Shown here piece by piece: positions 33,964 to 39,670 of a stretch of DNA of 59,225 nt. The first letter of the stretch is position 1; every line of letters begins with the position of its first letter. The notes under the pieces are model-generated. The model had not been told where the DNA came from and ran no database searches. It saw only the letters and a list, made by a program, of their open reading frames with translations. Made by a program: the position numbers and the translations under genes. The DNA is from a virus, in the IMG/VR virus record IMGVR_UViG_3300021437_000024, positions 1-59,225 of that record; one strand, written 5' to 3'.

Positions 33964-34530
33964 ATGCACTATTATCTATACGAAATTAAGAACAACATCA
34001 ACGGAATGAAGTACGTTGGTGTCCATAAGACCAAAGTGTTAGACGATGGATATATGGGAAGCGGAAAGGTTATTAAACATGCAATAGAAAAGCATGGAAT
34101 TGAAAACTTTACCAAAACGATTTTAGAGCGATTTACCTCCGCGGGCGAGATGTTTGCTAGAGAGAAAGAAATCGTAAACGAAGAATTTCTATCTAGAGAT
34201 GACGTTTATAATTTGCGTAGAGGTGGATTTGGTGGATTTGACCATATCAATAAAATGGGTGGTCAAGGCGCTAGGCTAAATGCAATTGTGACGCAAGAAA
34301 TGCGTTCACGCGGTGGTAAGAAAGGTTCTAAAATCACTAATGCTACTATTGAGCATAAGGAACACATGAGAAAATTGTGGAATGAGATTCAAGGAAAGGC
34401 AACATCTGCTGCTAGAGATGCTAATGCAGGTACCATTATTATTAATGATGGAACTATTAATAAACGATTGAAAAAAGAAATACCAATACCTACTGGATGG
34501 TATAAAGGACGAATAAAGATTAACAGTTAG
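33964..34530 (+). CDS. GIY-YIG endonuclease (Seg-like) inside tRNA array
   Basis: 188 residues. The core YLYEIKNNINGMKYVGVHKT replaces GIY with YLY and YIG with YVG; then GSGKVIKHAIEKHGIENF and ERFTSAGEMFAREKEIVNEEF typical of Seg enzymes. The C-terminal IINDGTINKRLKK...PTGWYKGR is a DNA-binding tail seen in such proteins. AGGAGG before the start; stop is TAG. It interrupts the array between tRNA-Tyr and tRNA-Ala. Confidence 0.92.
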   Translation: MHYYLYEIKNNINGMKYVGVHKTKVLDDGYMGSGKVIKHAIEKHGIENFTKTILERFTSAGEMFAREKEIVNEEFLSRDDVYNLRRGGFGGFDHINKMGGQGARLNAIVTQEMRSRGGKKGSKITNATIEHKEHMRKLWNEIQGKATSAARDANAGTIIINDGTINKRLKKEIPIPTGWYKGRIKINS

Positions 34531-34595
34531 CAAAGTCTGTAGTAAGGACAAAATCAACCCGTAACGGGAATGGTCCACTAAGCAATTTTTATAAT

Positions 34596-34667
34596 GGGCT
34601 TAGCGTATGGGACGCGAAGGACACTTGCAATGTCTTGCTTGGGGATCGTTACCCCATAGGTCCACCA
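34596..34667 (+). tRNA. tRNA-Ala (TGC), altered T-loop
   Basis: Acceptor GGGCTTA/TAGGTCC (two G-U), short D-arm GCGT-ATGGG-ACGC, anticodon loop CTTGCAA, T-loop ATCGTTA instead of TTCRANN, CCA encoded. 72 nt. Confidence 0.8.
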
Positions 34668-34741
34668 AAACTAAAGCATGTGAATCATGTCGGTTAACAT
34701 TGCCGTACCAAGAATGTCGCTGGTTACCGGGACCCGTATAA

Positions 34742-34846
34742 ATCATCGGAGGTATTGATGCAGAACTATTGACCAGAACAAATGTTCCGTAAATGAATCC
34801 ATGGATTCTAAAGTCATCCAAGTCTGGTAAATTTGGGTGCATTAAT
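34742..34846 (+). repeat. Hairpin-rich spacer between tRNA-Ala and tRNA-Leu
   Basis: ATTGATGCA pairs with TGCATTAAT around ACCAGA/TCTGGT, and the palindrome GAATCCATGGATTC lies inside. No tRNA or frame supported in 34668-34850. Confidence 0.45.
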
Positions 34847-34850
34847 AATT

Positions 34851-34934
34851 GCGCTGGTGGCTAGTGGAAATTTGGTACACCTAACGGTCTTAGAAGCCGT
34901 GCTTTTGAGGGTTCGAGTCCCTCCCGGCGCACCA
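34851..34934 (+). tRNA. tRNA-Leu (TAG)
   Basis: Acceptor GCGCTGG/CCGGCGC, anticodon loop CTTAGAA, T-loop TTCGAGT, CCA encoded. Confidence 0.93.
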
Positions 34935-34940
34935 CTTGAT

Positions 34941-35014
34941 GGGGTTGAAGCTTTAAAGTGAAGCAACTGGCTTTTAACCAGTAGAAGAGGGGCCAGTACC
35001 CTCCAGCCCTACCA
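34941..35014 (+). tRNA. tRNA-Lys (TTT), altered D- and T-loops
   Basis: Acceptor GGGGTTG/CAGCCCT, anticodon loop CTTTTAA, T-stem GAGGG/CCCTC with loop GCCAGTA, D-loop without GG, CCA encoded. Confidence 0.82.
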
Positions 35015-35111
35015 ATTAGTAGAATGCATGGTTGCCATCACCACAATGCGAATTGGCCTACAGCACTGTTTGATGTTTTAGTGTAGAATAAGAAAACATC
35101 AAGAATTTAAT

Positions 35112-35185
35112 GCCGCTTTAGTTAAAAAGTATAACATCGTGCTGATAACGCGAAGTCGGAGGAGCGTTACCTCCCGGCGGTACCA
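35112..35185 (+). tRNA. tRNA-Ile (GAT), altered D- and T-loops
   Basis: Anticodon loop CTGATAA, T-stem GGAGG/CCTCC with loop AGCGTTA, D-loop lacking GG, one mismatch in the acceptor, CCA encoded. The 35015-35111 spacer has CTACAGCACT/AGTGTAG and TGGT/ACCA hairpins. Confidence 0.78.
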
Positions 35186-35191
35186 AATAAT

Positions 35192-35286
35192 GGAGTTAGT
35201 TTCCCGGAATGTGCCCGGGACCCGCATGTTGAGCGGTGACCTAAGACGTTGGGTAGCATAGGTTAAAGTCCTTTCAAACTCCACCA
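35192..35286 (+). tRNA. tRNA-like, possible Asn (GTT)
   Basis: Acceptor GGAGTTA/AAACTCC (6 pairs) with CCA, but an enlarged D-region hairpin TCCCGG/CCGGGA, loop ATGTTGA and poor T-arm. 95 nt. Could be a decayed class II tRNA; isotype unsure. Confidence 0.45.
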
Positions 35287-35293
35287 ATAGTTT

Positions 35294-35370
35294 CTGGCAT
35301 TCATAATAACTGGATAATTGACAAGGCTACGAACCTTGGGATGGGAGTTCGAATCTCTCATGCCGGACCA
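35294..35370 (+). tRNA. tRNA-Arg (ACG)
   Basis: Acceptor CTGGCAT/ATGCCGG, anticodon loop CTACGAA, T-loop TTCGAAT, CCA encoded. Confidence 0.92.
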
Positions 35371-35376
35371 TGATGC

Positions 35377-35460
35377 ACAGCATCGCTTTATGCTGTGGTA
35401 GAATAGCCTCTGGATACATGTTAACAAGCTTCTCAAACTACAACCAGAGTCCTCGCAAAA
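35377..35460 (+). repeat. Hairpin spacer before tRNA-Asp
   Basis: ACAGCAT/ATGCTGT, CTCTGG/CCAGAG and TCCT/AGGA stems follow one another. No gene seen. Confidence 0.45.
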
Positions 35461-35478
35461 GGACATAGCAAGAATTTT

Positions 35479-35553
35479 GGTCTCAAAGTGTTCATGGACG
35501 CACACGACACTGTCACTGTCGAAGAGGGGGATCGTTACCCCCTGGGACCGCCA
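35479..35553 (+). tRNA. tRNA-Asp (GTC), altered T-loop
   Basis: Acceptor GGTCTCA/TGGGACC, anticodon stem CGACA/TGTCG with loop CTGTCAC, D-loop keeps GG, T-stem GGGGG/CCCCC with loop ATCGTTA, GCCA end. Confidence 0.82.
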
Positions 35554-35560
35554 ATTTTAT

Positions 35561-35639
35561 TCCGTAAAACCCGAGCATGGTGCATGGGCGTGACTGTTAA
35601 TCACTGGTTAGGCTGGTTCGATCCCAGCATGCGGAGCCA
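35561..35639 (+). tRNA. tRNA-Asn (GTT)
   Basis: Anticodon loop CTGTTAA, T-arm GCTGG-TTCGATC-CCAGC, acceptor TCCGTAA/ATGCGGA with one mismatch, CCA encoded. Confidence 0.85.
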
Positions 35640-35645
35640 ATATTT

Positions 35646-35719
35646 CAGGGATAAGCGTTACGGTAGCGTACATCGTCTGGAGCGATGTGGCGGTGGTTCA
35701 ACTCCACCATCCCTGACCA
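35646..35719 (+). tRNA. tRNA-Pro (TGG) with C33
   Basis: Perfect acceptor CAGGGAT/ATCCCTG, anticodon loop TCTGGAG with C at position 33 instead of T, T-loop TTCAACT, CCA encoded. A second, canonical tRNA-Pro lies at 39265. Confidence 0.85.
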
Positions 35720-35846
35720 AGAATGAATCGGTTAGCAAGAGCCGAAGAGTAATCGTCGACTGTGTGGTACGCGCAGTGTAAACAAGACCGATCATCTTGT
35801 CAACAACGACGGGGTAAAAGACCCAAGCAGTGCCACCGAATTTTAT
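35720..35846 (+). other. Spacer without supported gene
   Basis: ATCGGTT...GACCGAT-type complementary bits and GACTGTG/CGCAGTG are present, but I see no tRNA or frame that I can support. Confidence 0.3.
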
Positions 35847-35920
35847 GGTGTCGTTAGTTCAGTGGCAGAATACTCGTCTGTGAAACGAGTGACCAGGGTT
35901 CGATTCCCGGCTTCACCCCA
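35847..35920 (+). tRNA. tRNA-His (GTG)
   Basis: G-1 start, anticodon loop CTGTGAA, discriminator C and CCA as in bacterial tRNA-His. Two acceptor mismatches and one in the T-stem. Confidence 0.85.
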
Positions 35921-35927
35921 ATATTAT

Positions 35928-36003
35928 GCACCTTTAGCTGATGTGGTCATAGCGCCGGCGTGAAGTACCGGTGAAGTAGGTTCGATTCCTACAGGGTGCA
36001 CCA
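35928..36003 (+). tRNA. tRNA-Phe (GAA)
   Basis: Acceptor GCACCTT/AGGGTGC, loop GTGAAGT with anticodon GAA, T-arm GTAGG-TTCGATT-CCTAC, CCA encoded. One C-A mismatch next to the anticodon loop. Confidence 0.85.
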
Positions 36004-36017
36004 AAATGCAAAAAATT

Positions 36018-36093
36018 GCTCGCGAAGTATTAGCTGGTGGTATGCTTGTTTCGTAATCAAGAGGATCGAGTTCGAGGCTCGACGTGAGCTCCA
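36018..36093 (+). tRNA. tRNA-Thr (CGT)
   Basis: Acceptor GCTCGCG/CGTGAGC, anticodon loop TTCGTAA, T-arm TCGAG-TTCGAGG-CTCGA, TCCA end. A promoter -35 starts two bases later. Confidence 0.88.
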
Positions 36094-36094
36094 G

Positions 36095-36123
36095 TTTACT
36101 TTTATTTGTGGGTGTGTTATAAT
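36095..36123 (+). promoter_or_regulatory. Early-type promoter of the large structured RNA
   Basis: TTTACT, 17 nt beginning TTTATTTG, TATAAT after TGT. It directly precedes the gene-free 36.1-37.1 kb region. Confidence 0.85.
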
Positions 36124-36142
36124 AAACACTTCAACAAATTAC

Positions 36143-36178
36143 TAACATTAAAGATTATTTTGTGATTTTTAATGTTAG
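36143..36178 (+). repeat. 12-bp hairpin at the 5' end of the large RNA
   Basis: ACTAACATTAAA pairs perfectly with TTTAATGTTAGT across a 12-base loop; possible 5' stabiliser. Confidence 0.7.
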
Positions 36179-36679
36179 TATAAAATAAGATTTAACGAGG
36201 CGTAGCTCGTGGCATTGACGAAAGTCAGTGTTGTGTGATAAGTGTAGTGATACACCCAAAGATGTGATGCTTACATAGCATCGCCTAGCAATAGGTCACT
36301 CTACGCAAGCCTGCTCAGACTCGTGAGGGTCCCATCATGGATAAGACCTGTGGTGGTAACAGTGAAGCAAGTGTAATGGAAAGAACATTGGCTTAGACGC
36401 CCGCAAGGGGAACGTCAGTCGATGGAGAGTAACAGGTGGTGCTGACCTCATTACAAACCAACTTGGCAACTGGTATGAGAAAAGGTAGTCAGAGTAATCC
36501 GAGGAGTCGCATCCAAGGGTGGCTGGCAGTTTGAATGGTTTATGGTGGTACGCGAAAGCCGAGACCCAACATGAATCGTGAAAGACGACTGAGTAGCTCG
36601 CGAGGCAAAAGGTACGTGGTGTGTTGTATTTCGTGGAACAAAATTTTGCGAAGCAACTGAGACTGCACATCACAGTAAG

Positions 36680-36750
36680 TTATTTGTAGCATAATGGTAA
36701 TGCAATTTCCTGTTAAGAAATACACTGTTGGTTCAAATCCAACCAAAATT
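36680..36750 (+). tRNA. tRNA-Asn-like element (GTT) inside the large RNA
   Basis: Anticodon stem ATTTC/GAAAT with loop CTGTTAA, D-arm GCAT...ATGC with GG, T-arm GTTGG-TTCAAAT-CCAAC. The acceptor has only about four pairs and no CCA, and the whole sits in a 10-bp helix. It may be a structural mimic rather than a working tRNA. Confidence 0.6.
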
Positions 36751-37167
36751 TAAAACGCAAAGACAGTCTCGGTAGTATGTGAAAGACATCTAAAACTTTG
36801 ATCCGTAAGGATAACGAAGTCTAGTGAAACTCGCAAGGTGACATTAGTTTATGGTGGAAACTTCATAGATGGTTAGCGCCGTCGAACAGCTCGCAAGGTT
36901 GGTGGGGAATGATACTGTAGAATAGCATATTACGATAAGTCTACTGCCTGACTTTCAAAACGGCGATGTTAACGGTTTACGGATACGCGAAAGCTGAGAC
37001 CCCGTGGAAGAGGAGCGAAGTGTGACTCGCAAGGTTACATTATAATGCACGAAGAACCGTTGTAACGACTGTATTCTCAGGTCGCTAAAGTGTTTATTAT
37101 ATTGAGCAAATTATAAGCAAGTGTTTAATATATTGTACATTTTAATGTTTTTTAACTGGAGTTTATT

Positions 37168-37383
37168 ATGAGTTTTAAGCGTGATGAAAATAACCGTTTT
37201 GTTCCAACGAAACATTTCAAGATGACTAAGTCGGCAAAGCGATTGGTAGCTGCAATTCAAAGTAAAGAATTGCGTGATCACTTTAAGGGTATGATGCAAC
37301 AAGCAATTATGCAGTCATTTGAAGTGATTGAAAAGAAGAAAAAGAATCCGTTGACCGGCAAGGTTGAGGCGGAAGCCGTGTAA
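37168..37383 (+). CDS. Small basic protein, unknown
   Basis: 71 residues, Lys-rich (FKMTKSAKRLVAAIQSKELRD; EKKKKNPLTGK). TGGAG upstream of ATG. It lies just after the large RNA; a nucleic-acid-binding role is possible. No family recognised. Confidence 0.7.
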   Translation: MSFKRDENNRFVPTKHFKMTKSAKRLVAAIQSKELRDHFKGMMQQAIMQSFEVIEKKKKNPLTGKVEAEAV

Positions 37384-37390
37384 ATATTAC

Positions 37391-37473
37391 AGCGGGCGAG
37401 TGGAACAGATATATAAACCATTCCGGTCTCATAAGCCGGCGATACTAGGTGCGACTCCTAGGCTCCGCATCCA
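37391..37473 (+). tRNA. tRNA-Met (CAT), initiator-like 1-72 mismatch
   Basis: Anticodon loop CTCATAA, T-loop TGCGACT, TCCA end. A1-A72 mismatch at the top of the acceptor recalls initiator tRNA, but positions 29-31 are GGT, not GGG. D-stem of six pairs with a long GG-less loop. Confidence 0.72.
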
Positions 37474-37478
37474 ATAAT

Positions 37479-37552
37479 TCTCGTTTAGCTCAATGGTGGA
37501 GCACCTCCTCTATGGAGAGCGGCCAGTGGATCGGTACCACTAACGGGAGCCA
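37479..37552 (+). tRNA. tRNA with short anticodon loop (TCT or CTA)
   Basis: Acceptor TCTCGTT/AACGGGA, D-arm GCTC-AATGGTG-GAGC, T-stem with loop ATCGGTA, GCCA end. The anticodon stem CTCC/GGAG leaves a 5-base loop TCTAT; a 7-base loop with T33 gives CTA (amber). Isotype unsettled (Arg or suppressor). Confidence 0.65.
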
Positions 37553-37557
37553 AATTT

Positions 37558-37633
37558 GGTCATATAGTGTAGAAGTTCTGCACAAGAGATTCATAACCTC
37601 TAAGTCTAGGAGCGTTACCTAGTATGACCACCA
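37558..37633 (+). tRNA. tRNA-Met (CAT), altered D- and T-loops
   Basis: Perfect acceptor GGTCATA/TATGACC, loop TTCATAA, T-stem CTAGG/CCTAG with loop AGCGTTA, D-loop without GG, CCA encoded. Elongator Met or Ile(CAU). Confidence 0.8.
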
Positions 37634-37771
37634 CCGAGTATAACTCGAAGACTTGAGTGCTAATCTACACACTCTGAGGAATGTTCACCGAGAAACAGAA
37701 CGAACAGTCTTCCAAAACTTTATTTGGCCGCGAAAGCGTCACCGGCTTAGCATAAGATCACAGGTGAATAT
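37634..37771 (+). repeat. Hairpin spacer
   Basis: CGAG/CTCG, GAAGACT/AGTCTTC (37651/37708 area) and GAGTG/CACTC stems; no gene seen. Confidence 0.4.
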
Positions 37772-37846
37772 GCGGGATAAGTGTTGGTGATTACATTTCT
37801 GACTTCCAATCAGACGTATGGGGTTTGACTCCCCAATCCCGCTCCA
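37772..37846 (+). tRNA. tRNA-Gly (TCC)
   Basis: Perfect acceptor GCGGGAT/ATCCCGC, anticodon loop CTTCCAA, T-loop TTTGACT, TCCA end. Confidence 0.93.
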
Positions 37847-37945
37847 TTTTCAATGTACATACAAACCTCGAATAATTAGAGTCACAATCTGATTTAATTT
37901 GAGTAAATGTAGTTCATTGTTGTTTGTTTAAATGTACATCGAAAA
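37847..37945 (+). repeat. Inverted repeat enclosing a spacer
   Basis: TTTTCAATGTACAT at the left and ATGTACATCGAAAA at the right pair at 13 of 14 positions, enclosing about 70 bases with no frame. Confidence 0.6.
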
Positions 37946-37959
37946 TGGATAAATAATAG

Positions 37960-38166
37960 ATGCTTGATACAGAAAACAATAGACGTCTTGCTAGTAAATT
38001 ATCGGATGCAGTTGATGAATGCATTCTGATGTATGAACGCGGCAATGATAAACTTGCTATTGAAACACTATCCCGTCTTGGGTTTAGCGCAATGAGTATC
38101 CATCGAATATTAATGAATCCCGATCATCGTAGAAGATATATTAACGCGATGATCGAAGGTAATTAG
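37960..38166 (+). CDS. Small helical protein, unknown
   Basis: 68 residues, all helical by eye (RRLASKLSDAVDECILMYERG; ETLSRLGFSAMSIHRILMNP looks like a helix-turn-helix). A GATAAATA box lies just before. The stop TAG overlaps the first base of the next tRNA. Confidence 0.65.
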   Translation: MLDTENNRRLASKLSDAVDECILMYERGNDKLAIETLSRLGFSAMSIHRILMNPDHRRRYINAMIEGN

Positions 38167-38248
38167 CTGAAGTCGCATAGCGGCAATTGCAACGCTCTTG
38201 TAAGGCGTCGGGAAACCTACGTGAGTTCGAGTCTCACCTTCAGCACCA
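38166..38248 (+). tRNA. tRNA-Thr (TGT)
   Basis: Perfect acceptor GCTGAAG/CTTCAGC, loop CTTGTAA, 12-nt variable region, T-loop TTCGAGT, CCA encoded. Confidence 0.92.
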
Positions 38249-38253
38249 AATAT

Positions 38254-38342
38254 GGAGTTATGCGACGATGGCGTCAAGCGGTCTTGAAAACCGTGCTACT
38301 GTTGATGAAACGGTAAGGGTTCGATTCCTTGTAGCTCCGCCA
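38254..38342 (+). tRNA. tRNA-Ser (TGA)
   Basis: Class II, loop CTTGAAA, acceptor GGAGTTA/TAGCTCC, long variable arm, T-loop TTCGATT, GCCA end. Confidence 0.92.
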
Positions 38343-38344
38343 GA

Positions 38345-38440
38345 ATATCAGTAGTTTAAAGAGGTGCAAAAGTTAAATCCTCGTGGCAAAACAAAGTTAG
38401 AGCTCACTCGTTGATGGTTCAAGCCCATCCTGGTATGCCA
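38345..38440 (+). tRNA. tRNA-like gene, isotype unresolved
   Basis: Acceptor ATATCAG/CTGGTAT, D-stem TTTAA/TTAAA with GG in the loop, T-arm GATGG-TTCAAGC-CCATC, GCCA end; 96 nt. I cannot place a standard anticodon stem; CAA or GTT triplets occur in the centre. Confidence 0.5.
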
Positions 38441-38446
38441 ATATAA

Positions 38447-38520
38447 GCCCTTTTATTTCAATAGAAGAATAGATCTTTGGTAAGGATCAGACAGAGGAGC
38501 GTAACCTCTAAAGGGCACCA
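38447..38520 (+). tRNA. tRNA-Thr (GGT), altered D- and T-loops
   Basis: Perfect acceptor GCCCTTT/AAAGGGC, loop TTGGTAA, T-stem AGAGG/CCTCT with loop AGCGTAA, D-loop AATAGAA without GG, CCA encoded. Confidence 0.8.
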
Positions 38521-38526
38521 GAATAT

Positions 38527-38615
38527 GCGGATGTGGCGGGAATTGGAAGACCCGGCTGCCTCAAAAGTAGTTGATCGCGAAAGCGTTGTGAGTTCGAGTC
38601 TCACCATCCGCACCA
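38527..38615 (+). tRNA. tRNA-Leu (CAA)
   Basis: Perfect acceptor GCGGATG/CATCCGC, loop CTCAAAA, variable arm CGC-GAAA-GCG, T-loop TTCGAGT, CCA encoded. Confidence 0.93.
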
Positions 38616-38673
38616 AGATAATCCATATCTGGTTTAAGGTAAAGTCACAACCAGAAAGTTTCAATAACTGCGA

Positions 38674-38742
38674 TATTAACTTCGGTTAGTATAACAGGTT
38701 GATTCAAAACCTTAAGTGAACGAGTTTGGTAGTGGAAGCCAA
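38674..38742 (+). other. Possible tRNA remnant
   Basis: Stem AGGTT/AACCT with an anticodon-like loop and a CTTC/GAAG outer pairing ending GCCA, but no T-arm can be drawn. Also a TTTGG/CCAAA hairpin. Confidence 0.25.
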
Positions 38743-38747
38743 ACAAG

Positions 38748-38851
38748 ATGTATTTGGAGACACGTTGACTGAGAGGGCGAAGGTAACGGTCTGCAAAACC
38801 GATGTAGAGATACCACATGGGTTCGAATCCCATACGTGTCTCCAAATACAT
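38748..38851 (+). repeat. 18-bp perfect inverted repeat around tRNA-Cys
   Basis: Bases 38748-38765 and 38834-38851 are exact reverse complements, extending the tRNA-Cys acceptor stem by eight pairs outward and three inward. Confidence 0.9.
38756..38844 (+). tRNA. tRNA-Cys (GCA), no encoded CCA
   Basis: Acceptor GGAGACA/TGTCTCC, anticodon loop CTGCAAA, T-arm ATGGG-TTCGAAT-CCCAT, 15-nt variable region, discriminator A followed by AAT. Needs CCA addition. Confidence 0.88.
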
Positions 38852-38980
38852 TTATTGCGTGTGCACGCGGATACCGCCCTGACGAGTTAGTCAACCAAGA
38901 CACAGTTCGTCGTACCGTTGCGCGTGGCAGTCGAAAGATCAGTTCATAACTTGGATATTATGGGCGGCAATAAGTAATAT
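38845..38980 (+). other. Spacer without supported gene
   Basis: It contains the palindrome GCGTGTGCACGC and several short stems; no tRNA or frame that I can support. Confidence 0.3.
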
Positions 38981-39068
38981 GGAAGGTTGGGTGAGCGGTT
39001 AAACCAGCGGTTTGCTAAACCGTGGCTCTGAAAGGGGCCCATCAGTTCGAATCTGATACCTTCCGCCA
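38981..39068 (+). tRNA. tRNA-Ser (GCT)
   Basis: Class II, acceptor GGAAGGT/ACCTTCC, loop TTGCTAA, T-arm ATCAG-TTCGAAT-CTGAT, GCCA end. Confidence 0.93.
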
Positions 39069-39072
39069 ATAT

Positions 39073-39164
39073 GCGAGTGAGACTTGATAGTCAGAGAGGT
39101 CTTATAAACCTTTTAGCGCCAGATTAGCGTTCTTGAGTGGGTTTGATTCCCACCACTCGTACCA
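39073..39164 (+). tRNA. tRNA-Ile (TAT) with long variable region
   Basis: Acceptor GCGAGTG/CACTCGT, loop CTTATAA, D-arm GACT-TGAT-AGTC with only four loop bases, variable region about 25 nt, T-arm GTGGG-TTTGATT-CCCAC, CCA encoded. The long variable region is unusual for Ile. Confidence 0.75.
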
Positions 39165-39180
39165 AGTTAAATAGTTTTAT

Positions 39181-39256
39181 TCCTCGGATGCGGAAAAGTG
39201 ACGCAACTGGCTTTGAACCAGTCCAAAAGTAGGGGCAGTACCTACCCGGGGTGCCA
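39181..39256 (+). tRNA. tRNA-Gln (TTG), altered D- and T-loops
   Basis: Anticodon stem ACTGG/CCAGT with loop CTTTGAA, D-arm TGCG-GAAAAGTGA-CGCA, T-stem GTAGG/CCTAC with loop GGCAGTA, GCCA end. Confidence 0.8.
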
Positions 39257-39264
39257 ATTATAAT

Positions 39265-39341
39265 CCGTGTGTAGCGCAGTCTGGTAGCGCATCTGCTTTG
39301 GGAGCAGAGGGTCGCAGGTTCGAATCCTGCTACACGGACCA
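39265..39341 (+). tRNA. tRNA-Pro (TGG)
   Basis: Very bacterial-like: GCGCAGTCTGGTAGCGC D-arm, loop TTTGGGA, T-arm GCAGG-TTCGAAT-CCTGC, ACCA end. Confidence 0.95.
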
Positions 39342-39349
39342 GTTTAAAT

Positions 39350-39490
39350 ATGCAATATAAGTTTTGTTGGTGTGGTCAGATTATTTGGAATGATACCAAT
39401 GTTTGCCCATGCTGCGGTAGAAAAGTGTTTTGGAAACAAAGATTCTTTAGTCCCGCCAGACAGTTCGATTCTGTTGGCTCTTCTGGGTGA
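39350..39490 (+). CDS. Small zinc-ribbon-like protein
   Basis: 46 residues; CWCG then CPCCGRK about 10 residues on make a zinc-ribbon pattern. It lies between tRNA-Pro and tRNA-Gly and its 3' third overlaps a strong RNA hairpin, so the last residues may be read-through. No ribosome site seen. Confidence 0.5.
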   Translation: MQYKFCWCGQIIWNDTNVCPCCGRKVFWKQRFFSPARQFDSVGSSG

Positions 39491-39504
39491 GAGGGCGGGA
39501 CTAA
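39447..39504 (+). repeat. Hairpin with T-arm-like tip
   Basis: An 11-bp perfect stem (39447-39457 with 39494-39504) encloses ACAG-TTCGATT-CTGT, a tRNA T-arm look-alike. Confidence 0.65.
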
Positions 39505-39507
39505 GGG

Positions 39508-39582
39508 ATTTTAACACCCATGATCTAGGTTCGATTCCTGGCTGTCGCGAGGTCCGATGGGTTCGGGCATGGGTGTTAAAAT
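39508..39582 (+). ncRNA. Y-shaped RNA with T-arm-like hairpin
   Basis: A 15-bp perfect stem (39508-39522 with 39568-39582) encloses CTAGG-TTCGATT-CCTGG and CCGA/TCGG hairpins. No tRNA can be completed from it. Confidence 0.6.
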
Positions 39583-39589
39583 TCTTTAT

Positions 39590-39663
39590 GCGTGCTTAGT
39601 TTAATGGTAGAACCAGACGTTGCCAACGTTTAAGCAGGAGTTCGATTCTCCTAGCCCGCACCA
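39590..39663 (+). tRNA. tRNA-Gly (GCC)
   Basis: Loop TTGCCAA, T-arm AGGAG-TTCGATT-CTCCT, acceptor GCGTGCT/AGCCCGC (one mismatch), CCA encoded. Confidence 0.9.
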
Positions 39664-39670
39664 GTTAAAG

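Larger units (their letters stand above)
36130..37101 (+). ncRNA. Large ornate structured RNA, GOLLD-like candidate
   Basis: About 950 nt without a supported protein gene. At least five clear GNRA-capped hairpins (36213, 36284, 36318, 36400, 36801) plus three copies of CTCGCAAGGT (36830, 36890, 37026) and two copies of a 19-nt TACGCGAAAGCYGAGACCC element (36549, 36984). Long-range helices: GCGTAG/CTACGC (36200/36301), ACTGAGACTG/CAGTCTCGGT (36656/36764) enclosing a tRNA-like element, and a 14-bp complement between 36118-36131 and 37088-37101. Size, GNRA load, tRNA neighbours and phage setting match GOLLD (or ROOL) RNAs; family call is inference. Confidence 0.75.

Noticed and set aside
33685-33969. 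94-codon frame on the - strand over tRNA-Glu and tRNA-Tyr
   Set aside because: Antisense to tRNA genes; no independent support.
34697-34711. CCA-like tRNA end (GCCGTACCA)
   Set aside because: No matching 5' acceptor or T-arm upstream.
35488-35781. 97-codon frame across tRNA genes
   Set aside because: It overlaps the Asp, Asn and Pro tRNA genes fully; chance frame.
36335-36673. 112-codon frame on the - strand in the large RNA region
   Set aside because: It runs against every nearby gene, has repetitive Cys/Phe/Ser-rich sequence typical of antisense frames, and crosses strong RNA hairpins.
36680-36750. Calling the embedded element a normal tRNA-Asn
   Set aside because: Acceptor stem has only about four pairs and there is no CCA; a full tRNA-Asn lies at 35561.
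38477-38689. 70-codon frame across tRNA-Thr and tRNA-Leu
   Set aside because: Covers two well-folded tRNA genes; no ribosome site.
39372-39599. 75-codon frame over tRNA spacer
   Set aside because: Overlaps the zinc-ribbon frame and the hairpins in another frame; no start signal.
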